Assembly (NCBI GenBank): GCA_004524545.1
Contig: SDNX01000002.1
Location: 1-64,000, forward strand
Source: Promethearchaeota archaeon
Lineage (GTDB): Archaea; Asgardarchaeota; Lokiarchaeia; Sigyniarchaeales; Promethearchaeaceae
Length of the DNA: 64,000 nucleotides
Direction: 5' to 3'
Shown here in pieces: positions 45,162 through 54,083 of the stretch. The position numbers and the translations under genes were made by a program. The stretch's first letter is position 1; each line of letters starts with the position of its first letter. Under the pieces are notes generated by a model that was not told the origin of the DNA, did no database searches, and saw only the letters and a list, made by a program, of their open reading frames with translations.

Positions 45162-45308
45162 AACATTACCTTCTTTGATATATAGCGAACGAATCCCTAT
45201 TAATAATTACGACACATCTGAAAGTCTTTGTATGAGAAAATAACTTAGGTTCATGATCCAAATATCTCTTTAGTTTAATTCTTTAGTTTAAAAACAGCGT
45301 GAACTAAA

Positions 45309-48300
45309 ATGATAAGAAAACAATACGCTTCTTCAGCGTTAATATTAATGTTCTTTGTGCAAATTGTTTTCGTTTCAGTTAGCTTATCTCCTTATATTAA
45401 TTCATCTACCAACGACATCGGATCTGATGGGAACACTACCATTGATACACCACTCGCCTTACCCTTTGCATCCGATACTGCAGATACATGGTGGAATGAA
45501 TCATATACCCATAGGCTGCTCGTTACGATACAAGAGCCGAATATTAATCAAAGAGCAAATGAACCTGTAGAAGTATACACTGAATTTGAAGATGGGACCC
45601 ATCTTATTGATTCAACTCGTCTCGTAAAATATACATCTGGGAGTTGGACACCAATATCCTTCCAATTGAGCAATGTTACTGATGATAGTACCTACATTCA
45701 GAGTTTCACCATAACATTTCAAATCACAATCAACTTGAACGGAACCCAAGAATATTATATCTATTACTCAGATGATCCTGGAATCTCTGCATATTCACCC
45801 ATTTCTTCCCTTGTGACTAATTTTGATGGAACAACTGCTTATATAGATAATGGACATTATGAAATAGAATTTGCCGAGGGTGCTGCGATTTATTATTTTG
45901 AATATCAAGGGCATAATTACCATACAGAAAACTCCTTTGGGGCTCTAAGTAAGGTTGTTCAACCAGGAGAAACTACGTATTCGACTGATTCTAGAGGGTT
46001 TATTAGAGATTGGTTACTTGTTGGACCTTTTAACGAACCTTGGAATTCTTGGAATTCATTTGCTTCTATCAGCAACACCGCGCATTTAGATTTAACCAAA
46101 GATTATGTTGCAGGTGACTACGCTACTGGAGGAAACGCCACTACTGGTCTCGATGAGTCGAAACAGTGGGTAGAACACCATGACGCTGATTATCGTATTA
46201 ATCTTGGTGACATTTATCCGGGCACTGAAGACTGGGTCACAGCCTATGCAATGCTTTATATTTATACTTCTGTAGATTTGGAGAACATATATTTAAAAGT
46301 GGCAGCAGATGACGGAATCGGTGTGATCATGGATCATAAATGGCCTCGTTTATTATATGATCATACTCCAACTTCATTAGGAAGTGCAGATAGGTATGTA
46401 AGCTCTGCATTCAACATGTCACAAGGATGGCATTCATTTATCGTATTTTGTGAAGAAGCTGGTGGAAATTGGGAATTTACTCTGCGATTTTCAACAGATG
46501 CGACATTACGATCCCTCACAGATAGTACAAATGCAATTACTGATTTAACCATATCTTTAACTGCCCAAACCGAAATCTCAAATATAAATGAAATTGTATC
46601 TGGTCCAGTTTATAGCCAATACGAATTAAATTGGACGGACAGTCAAGATATGACGTTTTACGATACGTATACCTTCTATGAAAATTTGAATATGTGGAAA
46701 TGTGAACGAACGTTCCATTGGGACGAATATCATGTATATCCGGACAATTCTTCATTTTCTGCATTGAATACCTACTATGATGCAACCAATTTTGATGAAT
46801 TCTTGTATGACAATAAGCGAACCTTTGGATTAACGAATGCAATTACTGCTCAAGACTATACCTTAGTTCGGGATTTTAATGGGGGAAATAGTCTGACTAC
46901 ATTGGGAATATTCTTAACAGATATCAAAAATGGTAGTCAATATATTAGCTTAGATGAAGTTAACTGGACAACTATCTATGAAGCAGGGACTCCTAGCACC
47001 ATAAATATTGTTCCAGGAAATGAAACTAATCTGAATAATAATGAAGGATCAAACCCTGATTCCTATACAATCACTATGACTTTCTGGGAATTCATTGATG
47101 ATAATGTAGGTATTGTCAATGATTATGCAGCGGCTTTAACCTATGTTGAAGGCATTTACAACGGTTTAATGAATCCGGTAGATGTATCTTTTGGTACTGT
47201 AGAAGACTTGTTTTTCAACTTGGATATTACATGCCTGGATCATGACTCTTCAAATGCTCCTGGTATTAATGTTACCCTCATTAATGCAACTGACCCAGGA
47301 GTATGGGATAATCCAGGTTCCAATAGCGCCATAACTGATGAAAATGGTTATGTCTTTTTCGAACGCTTGAAAGAGGCTGATTACCTAATCAACGTGACTT
47401 ATGAAAACTTTGGTAAAGTACTTGATCTGAAAACAGTAGCTTTTGGAATCTTAGATTCTTCTCAATCATTAGTGATTGATGAACTTGGACTGACAAGGTT
47501 AGATTTAAGTCTTCAAAGTGAGTCGTCTACACCTGAACCCATAATTGGTGCAAGTGTGAGTTTTTACTCAAATATATCTGGAACTACCGATTTAATCGGG
47601 GATGTGTATTCAGATTCTTTTGGGGTTGCATCCTTTTATTGGGAAAATAAATCTGAGAGTGTAATGAATTATACATTTGAAGTAACCTTCCTCGGTGCGA
47701 TACGACAGATAAATGTTGATGGTATCTTTGAAGATAATTACACTACACCTTTAGAAAGCTACACCAATTTAGATGTCAATGTCAGTGTGAACCCATTTAA
47801 CACCTTTTTAATCATGGAATCGGGATTAACTTTGGATATGTACACGTGGGGTGACATTTTTGATATTACTGTGTATTATTACTACACGTTAGATGCAGCA
47901 TCTAATCCAATAACGGCTGCAACTGTCACTTATACTATACCAGGATTTCCTGCTGCTAAGGATATCTCACTTGCACCAAATGGAACACAAGGATACTATA
48001 CTGCAACAATTAATACACAATCAATTGGTTTACCTGCTGATACTCCTCTGAACATATATGTCTCAGCTACTCGTCCAGGATATACACCAATGACAAATAC
48101 GACTTTATTGACACTTCAACCGGTCCCATTAGTGATATTGGCATCTGAAACTAGTAAAGATGTTACTTGGGGAGATGATATAACTCTAAGTGTGCAGTTA
48201 AACGATACATATTATGAACAGCTTATTACGGATGGAATAGTATCGTATTCAGTCGCGAATAATCCTCTGATTTTTGGTACATTGACTCCAAATGGTTCTC

Positions 48301-49403
48301 AATATGATCTCGATATAAGCAGTACGGTATTTGGAAGCACTGGAACCTACATCTTAAGAATTCAAGGAGAAAAAGAAGATTATACGACACCTTCGGTTGA
48401 AATTTCGTTAAGAATTCGTGATATTCATACTGAATTGAATGGGACGATATTTTTGCAAAATTCCTACGACATCTATGTAACAACAAGTCATAATTATTTG
48501 TTTGAATACACCTCAAGTGGAAATGGAATTTCAAATGCAGACACCTTGGATTGGGAACTGCAAAACAATGCGAATCCCTTAGATTATACAAGTGGTATTT
48601 TAGTCGAAACTTCAACAGCGGGAGTATATGAACTAGTTGGTTTTGATACGACTTCGTTAGAAGTAGGCTCCTATAGTCTGGTCATTCACATTGGAGCAAA
48701 TAACTATATTGAACGTCAATCTGCAATTAATTTGGATGTTCTGCAAATACCTATTGAATTGGGAACCGATATTACTGGTAGAGTTTTTACTGCTCCAAAA
48801 GGAGAAATTATCAATATTTCCATTCAACTTAATGATCCGGTATACAATACAGTCATCACAGGCGCTAATGTTACCATAACTTATGATGGAAATACCTATG
48901 CTATGCTAGAAATTGGTACAACCGGAGAATATTATCATACAGTGAATACGGATGCATATAAAACTCTAGCAATGGATAAGATCTTTGAAGCACAAATTAT
49001 CATCTTCATGAATGAGAATTATACGATCGATGATATTCCAGTAACAATTCAAATTCGACCACCATTAGGCCCACTCAACATTCCTTTAATTTATTGGTTA
49101 ATTGGTGGAGGCGTCGCTGTGATCGCTCTTGGTGTGTTTGGAACTGTCAAAGGAATACAATATGCACGAATCCCATGGATAGTAAAACAGATTACCTCAA
49201 CCAGGAAGGGAATCAAAAAGAAAACACGATTTACTCCGGCTAAAATAACCCGCTCATTAGATGAAATTATTGGGGATGATGCAGAAGGAGCATTTTCAAT
49301 ACTTGGCTTATCACTTAAAGGAAAAAAGCCAGGGAAAGGAGAAGGAAAATCGAAGGGACCAGAAACGTATAAAGATCTAGAAGATATGGGAGGTAATCAA
49401 TAA
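45309..49403 (+). CDS. Giant surface protein with Ig-like repeats and C-terminal anchor
   Basis: The 1364-residue protein has a signal helix (about residues 8-28) and a DUF2341-like region starting WWNESYTHRLLV near 62. A PA14-like beta region lies around 235-400 (GDIYPGTEDWVTAYAML; LKVAADDGIGVIM). About six Ig/Big-like repeats follow up to 1260. The C terminus is one membrane helix (WLIGGGVAVIALGVFG) and a basic cytosolic tail of about 75 residues rich in Lys and Gly. Many N-x-S/T sites fit an S-layer or adhesin role. It overlaps the longin-like gene by one base. Confidence 0.78.
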   Translation: MIRKQYASSALILMFFVQIVFVSVSLSPYINSSTNDIGSDGNTTIDTPLALPFASDTADTWWNESYTHRLLVTIQEPNINQRANEPVEVYTEFEDGTHLIDSTRLVKYTSGSWTPISFQLSNVTDDSTYIQSFTITFQITINLNGTQEYYIYYSDDPGISAYSPISSLVTNFDGTTAYIDNGHYEIEFAEGAAIYYFEYQGHNYHTENSFGALSKVVQPGETTYSTDSRGFIRDWLLVGPFNEPWNSWNSFASISNTAHLDLTKDYVAGDYATGGNATTGLDESKQWVEHHDADYRINLGDIYPGTEDWVTAYAMLYIYTSVDLENIYLKVAADDGIGVIMDHKWPRLLYDHTPTSLGSADRYVSSAFNMSQGWHSFIVFCEEAGGNWEFTLRFSTDATLRSLTDSTNAITDLTISLTAQTEISNINEIVSGPVYSQYELNWTDSQDMTFYDTYTFYENLNMWKCERTFHWDEYHVYPDNSSFSALNTYYDATNFDEFLYDNKRTFGLTNAITAQDYTLVRDFNGGNSLTTLGIFLTDIKNGSQYISLDEVNWTTIYEAGTPSTINIVPGNETNLNNNEGSNPDSYTITMTFWEFIDDNVGIVNDYAAALTYVEGIYNGLMNPVDVSFGTVEDLFFNLDITCLDHDSSNAPGINVTLINATDPGVWDNPGSNSAITDENGYVFFERLKEADYLINVTYENFGKVLDLKTVAFGILDSSQSLVIDELGLTRLDLSLQSESSTPEPIIGASVSFYSNISGTTDLIGDVYSDSFGVASFYWENKSESVMNYTFEVTFLGAIRQINVDGIFEDNYTTPLESYTNLDVNVSVNPFNTFLIMESGLTLDMYTWGDIFDITVYYYYTLDAASNPITAATVTYTIPGFPAAKDISLAPNGTQGYYTATINTQSIGLPADTPLNIYVSATRPGYTPMTNTTLLTLQPVPLVILASETSKDVTWGDDITLSVQLNDTYYEQLITDGIVSYSVANNPLIFGTLTPNGSQYDLDISSTVFGSTGTYILRIQGEKEDYTTPSVEISLRIRDIHTELNGTIFLQNSYDIYVTTSHNYLFEYTSSGNGISNADTLDWELQNNANPLDYTSGILVETSTAGVYELVGFDTTSLEVGSYSLVIHIGANNYIERQSAINLDVLQIPIELGTDITGRVFTAPKGEIINISIQLNDPVYNTVITGANVTITYDGNTYAMLEIGTTGEYYHTVNTDAYKTLAMDKIFEAQIIIFMNENYTIDDIPVTIQIRPPLGPLNIPLIYWLIGGGVAVIALGVFGTVKGIQYARIPWIVKQITSTRKGIKKKTRFTPAKITRSLDEIIGDDAEGAFSILGLSLKGKKPGKGEGKSKGPETYKDLEDMGGNQ

Positions 49404-50482
49404 TGCCTATTGGATTAGTTTTAATGCGCTGGGACGAAAGAATCGGTGCGGAAACTCTCGCAAAATATCCTGAAGAATTACTAGTTACGGATAAAACGTT
49501 GATGCAAGTGTATAGTACCCACGAATACAACCAGGAAGCTGGAATGATATCGCTTATGGCTGGAGCGTCCACTATTGCAAGTTATTTTAGTGGACCTGAC
49601 CATAGTCTATATGTAATTCTTGTGTTAACAGTCGATGAAGACCCAGATACATTTGAGGACGGCTTAGCAGATGTTTGTAGATTAGTTGTACAAAACATGG
49701 AAGGAGAAGCTTATCGTCAAATTCTTCCATCTTTGTTCCAACGAGTGTCCATCTATCCTAAACTCGATGAAGAACAACGGTTAATGATGTTGTATTTCGA
49801 TGAAACAAAACGAGTAGTAATTCAACGATTGCGAGAGGAAGGCTCTGTTGCTCGCTCCGAAGTGGCTGTTTGGCTGAAAGATTTGTATCGCTCAGGATTC
49901 GTTGATCTTGAAAGTGTGGTATCTAGTTTCGTAAAAGCGGGAATTGTAAAACAGATCTCGGTCAAGCAATTAGCTGTGGAAACTTTGTTTCTGTGTGGAG
50001 ACATAATGATCTACCGACAACCTGTAGTGAATATAATCAAAAATCCGATTCCTCGTGGATTACCTGCTGAATTAGAAGAAGATTACATGACTGAATGTAA
50101 AACTCTCTTTGCATCATATGAGCCTAACGATGAAGACAATTTTGCAATGGTAGATACACTCCTCGATCCTCAAACCTACGAAGCAATGAGATTAATGCGA
50201 CAAGCCGTTGTTACCCGAGATGATCTCGAGAAACTTCAGAAAAAAGGCGTAGAGGATTTAGAAATGGTCTTAAAGCGATTATGGGATGCAAATTTCCTTG
50301 CTGTTATGCAAGATCCAGCTGGTAATGAGTATTATGCGTTAAAATCCGATATTTGCATTAAAAAAGTGTTCCCTGAATACATTCTGAATGCAATCCGACA
50401 AGACTACAATGATAAAGTGAAGAATGAAATGGTCTTGATGGAACATCTCGCAATTCTGGAAGATACCTATAAAATTAGATAA
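49403..50482 (+). CDS. Longin-like protein with winged-helix domains
   Basis: The 359-residue protein begins MPIGLVLMRWDERIGAETL, a strand and loop like the longin fold, with HSLYVILVLTVDED as the central strand near residue 75. Two or three winged-helix-like modules follow (RVVIQRLREEGSVARSEV; MRLMRQAVVTRDDLEKLQ). The 58398-59441 product has the same design and is a paralogue. TAATG overlap couples it to the giant surface protein. Longin domains act in vesicle trafficking in eukaryotes; the Asgard role is not known. Confidence 0.65.
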   Translation: MPIGLVLMRWDERIGAETLAKYPEELLVTDKTLMQVYSTHEYNQEAGMISLMAGASTIASYFSGPDHSLYVILVLTVDEDPDTFEDGLADVCRLVVQNMEGEAYRQILPSLFQRVSIYPKLDEEQRLMMLYFDETKRVVIQRLREEGSVARSEVAVWLKDLYRSGFVDLESVVSSFVKAGIVKQISVKQLAVETLFLCGDIMIYRQPVVNIIKNPIPRGLPAELEEDYMTECKTLFASYEPNDEDNFAMVDTLLDPQTYEAMRLMRQAVVTRDDLEKLQKKGVEDLEMVLKRLWDANFLAVMQDPAGNEYYALKSDICIKKVFPEYILNAIRQDYNDKVKNEMVLMEHLAILEDTYKIR

Positions 50483-50486
50483 ACTA

Positions 50487-50506
50487 TTTTTTTCCCCCTT
50501 TTTTTT
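50487..50506 (+). terminator. Poly-T terminator after the longin-like gene
   Basis: Seven T, five C and eight T follow the stop codon within five bases. Archaeal RNA polymerase terminates at such T-runs without a hairpin. Confidence 0.5.
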
Positions 50507-50664
50507 ACTAATTCCAAGATTCATTGAATAAAAGCAGTTAAGTACTTATCACCAAAGAAAATTAGGCAAAGGAAAATAAAGATATTAAAGAAAATAGTCA
50601 AAAATTTAAATTACTTTTTATCCATAATCTAAGGCTTTATGAGACAAATTATGTATGAATTCTC

Positions 50665-51219
50665 ATGGATCTTTCAATTCTCAATCAAATGGAACCTCGT
50701 TTCCTTAAAGATAAGGAGTTTTTGTCAAATGTTATTCAATCACTAAATTTACCTTTAGATGCAAAAATTGTCGATATTGGGACTGGTTGGGGTAAAATGT
50801 CTATATATTTGGCTCTTCATGGATACTCCGTTATTACGGGGGAACCTGAAAAGTGGTCCGATTGGGAAACATATGCGAAACAAGCTGGTGTTTTAGATAA
50901 GATTTACTATCAAAAATTCGATGCTCATCAATTAATGTTTTCTGATAATACGATTGATGCCATTTTTCTTCTAGGTAGTCTTCATCACATTTCTGACAAA
51001 ATGAGTGGATTAAAGGAAATTTTGAGAATTCTAAAGAAAGATGGAAAAATTATCTTGTTTGACTATACAGATATTAGAATCGAGCAGATCAAACAACATT
51101 CACCTCATCATCCTCCTGCAATCAATCCTAAAGAACTATTAGATGACTTACCTGTATCTTACACAGAATCTATTGATGAAAAGAAAGAGATTTTTTGCTA
51201 TGTTATAAAGAAAAATTAA
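50665..51219 (+). CDS. Class I SAM-dependent methyltransferase
   Basis: The 184-residue protein has the SAM motif I KIVDIGTGWGKMSIYLA near residue 34-50, an acidic residue at the end of strand 2 (ITGEPE), and motif IV IDAIFLLGSLHHI near 96. It is a short methyltransferase with no added substrate domain. The substrate is unknown. Confidence 0.82.
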   Translation: MDLSILNQMEPRFLKDKEFLSNVIQSLNLPLDAKIVDIGTGWGKMSIYLALHGYSVITGEPEKWSDWETYAKQAGVLDKIYYQKFDAHQLMFSDNTIDAIFLLGSLHHISDKMSGLKEILRILKKDGKIILFDYTDIRIEQIKQHSPHHPPAINPKELLDDLPVSYTESIDEKKEIFCYVIKKN

Positions 51220-51248
51220 TACTCCTTGGTTCATAAGAAGACTTAGGT

Positions 51249-51803
51249 ATGCCCGATATCAAAATACAGTGCAAATTGGTCGAGTCTTCGATAATTGTAT
51301 TTGATCATGAAGTTGCCACTTTTCTATATACAGGAGGTAGGTATTTCGGGAAACCTATTGGTGTACGTAAGCCTAAACCCGATATGTTTTATGATAAACC
51401 TCTCGAATTATCTCTTATTGAGGGATATTATCTACTCAACAAAAACAAAATTGAGATCTATGATTCAAACCGTGACAAAGTAATTGAAATGCAAGAGCTC
51501 CTAGATATTGCCGAAAAAACCTATGAAAATTTCCAATCTAAGTATGAAATATATGAAGACCTTCGTGATAAAGGGTATGTGGTGAGACCAGGGTTAAAAT
51601 TTGGGGCAGATTTTGCTGTATACAAGGAAGGTCCTGGGCTAGATCACAGTCCCTATCTTATTCAAGTGCTCCCAAAACATGCCAATTTAACAGCAATTGA
51701 CATTGTTCGAGCTGGCAGGTTGGCAAATTCAGTAAAGAAAAAATTTATTATTGCAAACGCATTAAATCGCACTTATTATGGGTTTAAATGGTTTAGGCCA
51801 TAG
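51249..51803 (+). CDS. endA: tRNA-intron endonuclease
   Basis: The 184-residue protein ends with the archaeal EndA catalytic domain. KYEIYEDLRDKGYVVRPGLK is the conserved helix/strand near residue 98, and the catalytic triad is Tyr in FAVYKEG, His in LDHSPYL and Lys in SVKKKFIIA. It cuts bulge-helix-bulge introns in pre-tRNA. The length matches the homotetrameric or homodimeric unit. Confidence 0.88.
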   Translation: MPDIKIQCKLVESSIIVFDHEVATFLYTGGRYFGKPIGVRKPKPDMFYDKPLELSLIEGYYLLNKNKIEIYDSNRDKVIEMQELLDIAEKTYENFQSKYEIYEDLRDKGYVVRPGLKFGADFAVYKEGPGLDHSPYLIQVLPKHANLTAIDIVRAGRLANSVKKKFIIANALNRTYYGFKWFRP

Positions 51804-51918
51804 TGTGGTTAATTCTGTAGTACACTAACTTAAACATTTATTAAATTGAGAGAAAATTAAGGATTAAACATATATTACTGTGTTTCATTAATAAGATAGA
51901 CACTAATCTGGGATACAT

Positions 51919-52614
51919 ATGGACGAAAACAAGAATTCTCAATCGCAAAATCCCCAAAAAAAACATCAAATTATCAAACCTTCGTTTTACGTAGATGATG
52001 AAAGGAGAGTCATTTGCGAATCACACAGTCAAATTGAGCGAATTCGGACTCTTTCATCTTTAGCAGATCTTCCCGCTTTTCAAGAATCACGAGAAATCGA
52101 AAAAATTTTGACATGTAAGGCATGTAATCATTACCACAATGATGTTTGCTATTTTCCGAAGGAGGAAATCGACCGAATTGAGAAAGATCGTCTTGCCTAT
52201 ACTTTTAATTGCAAACTATGTGGAGGTTCCATAGATCGTCCCTTAACCGTCATGTATAGTATCTACAATAAAGAAAAATTCAATGTTCAGATTCCTTTGA
52301 TATGTTGTACATGTTTTAGCAACTTAGATGACGATTCTTTTATAGCAAATTCGCGAAAAAGGATACTTATGTTATCCCTTTCTTTTGCATTTTCAATATT
52401 TATGGTCATTTATTATGGAAGAATCGCGATTTTGTCAAATATCTGGGGTATATTATTATTCGGGATAACCTTAGCCTTTTGGATCTATTTAGCTATTAGG
52501 GACGTAAGAAAGATCATATTCTTATTTCGAGGTAGGAAGTACTACAAAAAAACCTATGGTATCGCTAAAAAGAGAGACAAAGGAAAATATGTTGACGAGT
52601 TTCCATTTGATTGA
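51919..52614 (+). CDS. Zinc-ribbon membrane protein, unknown
   Basis: The 231-residue protein has two cysteine clusters: ILTCKACNHYHNDVC near residue 63-77, and CKLCGG near 98 with CCTCF near 130. These are followed by two membrane helices near 152-172 and 175-195 and a basic end. The N-terminal 60 residues are polar. It has the layout of a zinc-finger membrane adaptor, but no family was recognised. Confidence 0.62.
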   Translation: MDENKNSQSQNPQKKHQIIKPSFYVDDERRVICESHSQIERIRTLSSLADLPAFQESREIEKILTCKACNHYHNDVCYFPKEEIDRIEKDRLAYTFNCKLCGGSIDRPLTVMYSIYNKEKFNVQIPLICCTCFSNLDDDSFIANSRKRILMLSLSFAFSIFMVIYYGRIAILSNIWGILLFGITLAFWIYLAIRDVRKIIFLFRGRKYYKKTYGIAKKRDKGKYVDEFPFD

Positions 52615-52629
52615 TTTTTTCTAATTTTA

Positions 52630-53943
52630 TTATTTCAATATAGTGTTCATGTGATCGATTCGCTTCTGCAATAATTTGTTAGTTCCAATGTCTGCTCTGT
52701 GGAATAAAGGTCCTTTCACATGCTTTGTAGCTTGTTCTGCAAGGTTTTCTGCCTCTTCAAGAGAGTTTCCAGTCCCTAAAAGACCCATAGTCCGGGATCC
52801 AGTCGTATATACATTTTCTTCACGTTTATCAACAGAAGCATAATAATATTGCACACCAAGAGAATCTAATGAGCTTTCATCCACTTCAATTGGGTAATTT
52901 TTTGCAGGATTCATCGGATATCCAGCAGGTACCAAATATTTACACACTGTCGCAACTGATTTGAATTCAAGTTTGTCAGTTAGCGTTCCGTCAATTATTT
53001 TCAAACAAATATCGACCATGTTACTTTCCATTATACTGAGCACATTCATTGCTTCTGGATCTCCAAATCGCACATTAAATTCAACTAATTTTATCCCTTT
53101 ACGTGTTTTCATATACTGTCCATATAAAAATCCTTTATATTCTGCGTTCGTCTCTTTTTTTAAGGCGGAAATTGATTGTTCCATTTCTGCTAGAGCCAGA
53201 GAGACATCTTCTTTTGTAATAAATGGCATTAGGTGATCCTTCATGGAATAAGAACCCATTCCACCTGTATTTGGTCCTTCATCTCCTTCAAAGGCACGTT
53301 TATGGTCTTGCACCAAAGGTGTCGGGATCACGTGAGTTCCATCCACAAAAGTTTGTAAGGTAAATTCCTCTCCATCTAATTTCTCTTCAATTACGAAACC
53401 TCCGCTACTATTCAAACATTCCTGGCAGTATTCTAATACCTCTTGTTTATTATGAAGATGGGCTCCAAATACTCTGACTCCTTTACCCCCCGTTAATCCG
53501 TCAGGTTTTACAACCACATTTTCCAACCCCAATTCATCAATCCAGTGTTCAACCCCTTCCATTGTGTCAAATGACTCAAATGGAATGTTGGATTTGATAT
53601 CATATTTACGTAACAATTCCCTAGTGAACATCTTGGATCCCTCCAATTGTGCTGCTTCAATTGTAGGTCCAATACAAGGAATACCCGCTGATTCCAGAGC
53701 ATTAGCTACTCCGACCACTAAAGGGGCTTCTGGTCCAATTACTACAAAGTCTGAACCTTGTGAAAAATCAATTAATTCCTTAAAATTATCCAATGAAGAG
53801 AGTTTTACGTTATTTTGTGCGAGTTTTGCAATCCCCGGATTATTTGACGACATAAAAGCCTTTAGATTCGCTCCTCCACGAACAAGTGCTTTTGAAATCG
53901 CATGTTCTCTCGCACCGTTCCCGACAATCACTGCTAGTATCAT
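52630..53943 (-). CDS. purD: Phosphoribosylamine-glycine ligase
   Basis: The 437-residue ATP-grasp enzyme begins MILAVIVGNGAREHAISKAL. It has GPEAPLVVGVANAL, the ATP-grasp glycine loop VVKPDGLTGGKGVRVFG, DHKRAFEGDEGPNTGGMGSY and VEFNVRFGDPEAMNVL. It makes GAR, step 2 of purine synthesis. No other purine gene is beside it. Length and motifs are normal. Confidence 0.94.
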   Translation of the reverse strand: MILAVIVGNGAREHAISKALVRGGANLKAFMSSNNPGIAKLAQNNVKLSSLDNFKELIDFSQGSDFVVIGPEAPLVVGVANALESAGIPCIGPTIEAAQLEGSKMFTRELLRKYDIKSNIPFESFDTMEGVEHWIDELGLENVVVKPDGLTGGKGVRVFGAHLHNKQEVLEYCQECLNSSGGFVIEEKLDGEEFTLQTFVDGTHVIPTPLVQDHKRAFEGDEGPNTGGMGSYSMKDHLMPFITKEDVSLALAEMEQSISALKKETNAEYKGFLYGQYMKTRKGIKLVEFNVRFGDPEAMNVLSIMESNMVDICLKIIDGTLTDKLEFKSVATVCKYLVPAGYPMNPAKNYPIEVDESSLDSLGVQYYYASVDKREENVYTTGSRTMGLLGTGNSLEEAENLAEQATKHVKGPLFHRADIGTNKLLQKRIDHMNTILK

Positions 53944-54083
53944 ATATCAAAATTTGAATCAAAATTTTTAAACAAATCTTATAGAGGATTAATAGGATGC
54001 ATATCGTTTTCTTAGAAAACTGATTTATACTTGGAATACCCAAATTATAACATACATAACAAACTGAAGAACGGTCTTTCATA

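Noticed and set aside
48226-48615. Minus-strand open frame of 129 codons
   Set aside because: It lies wholly within the giant surface-protein gene and reads as His/Tyr/Arg-rich antisense sequence.
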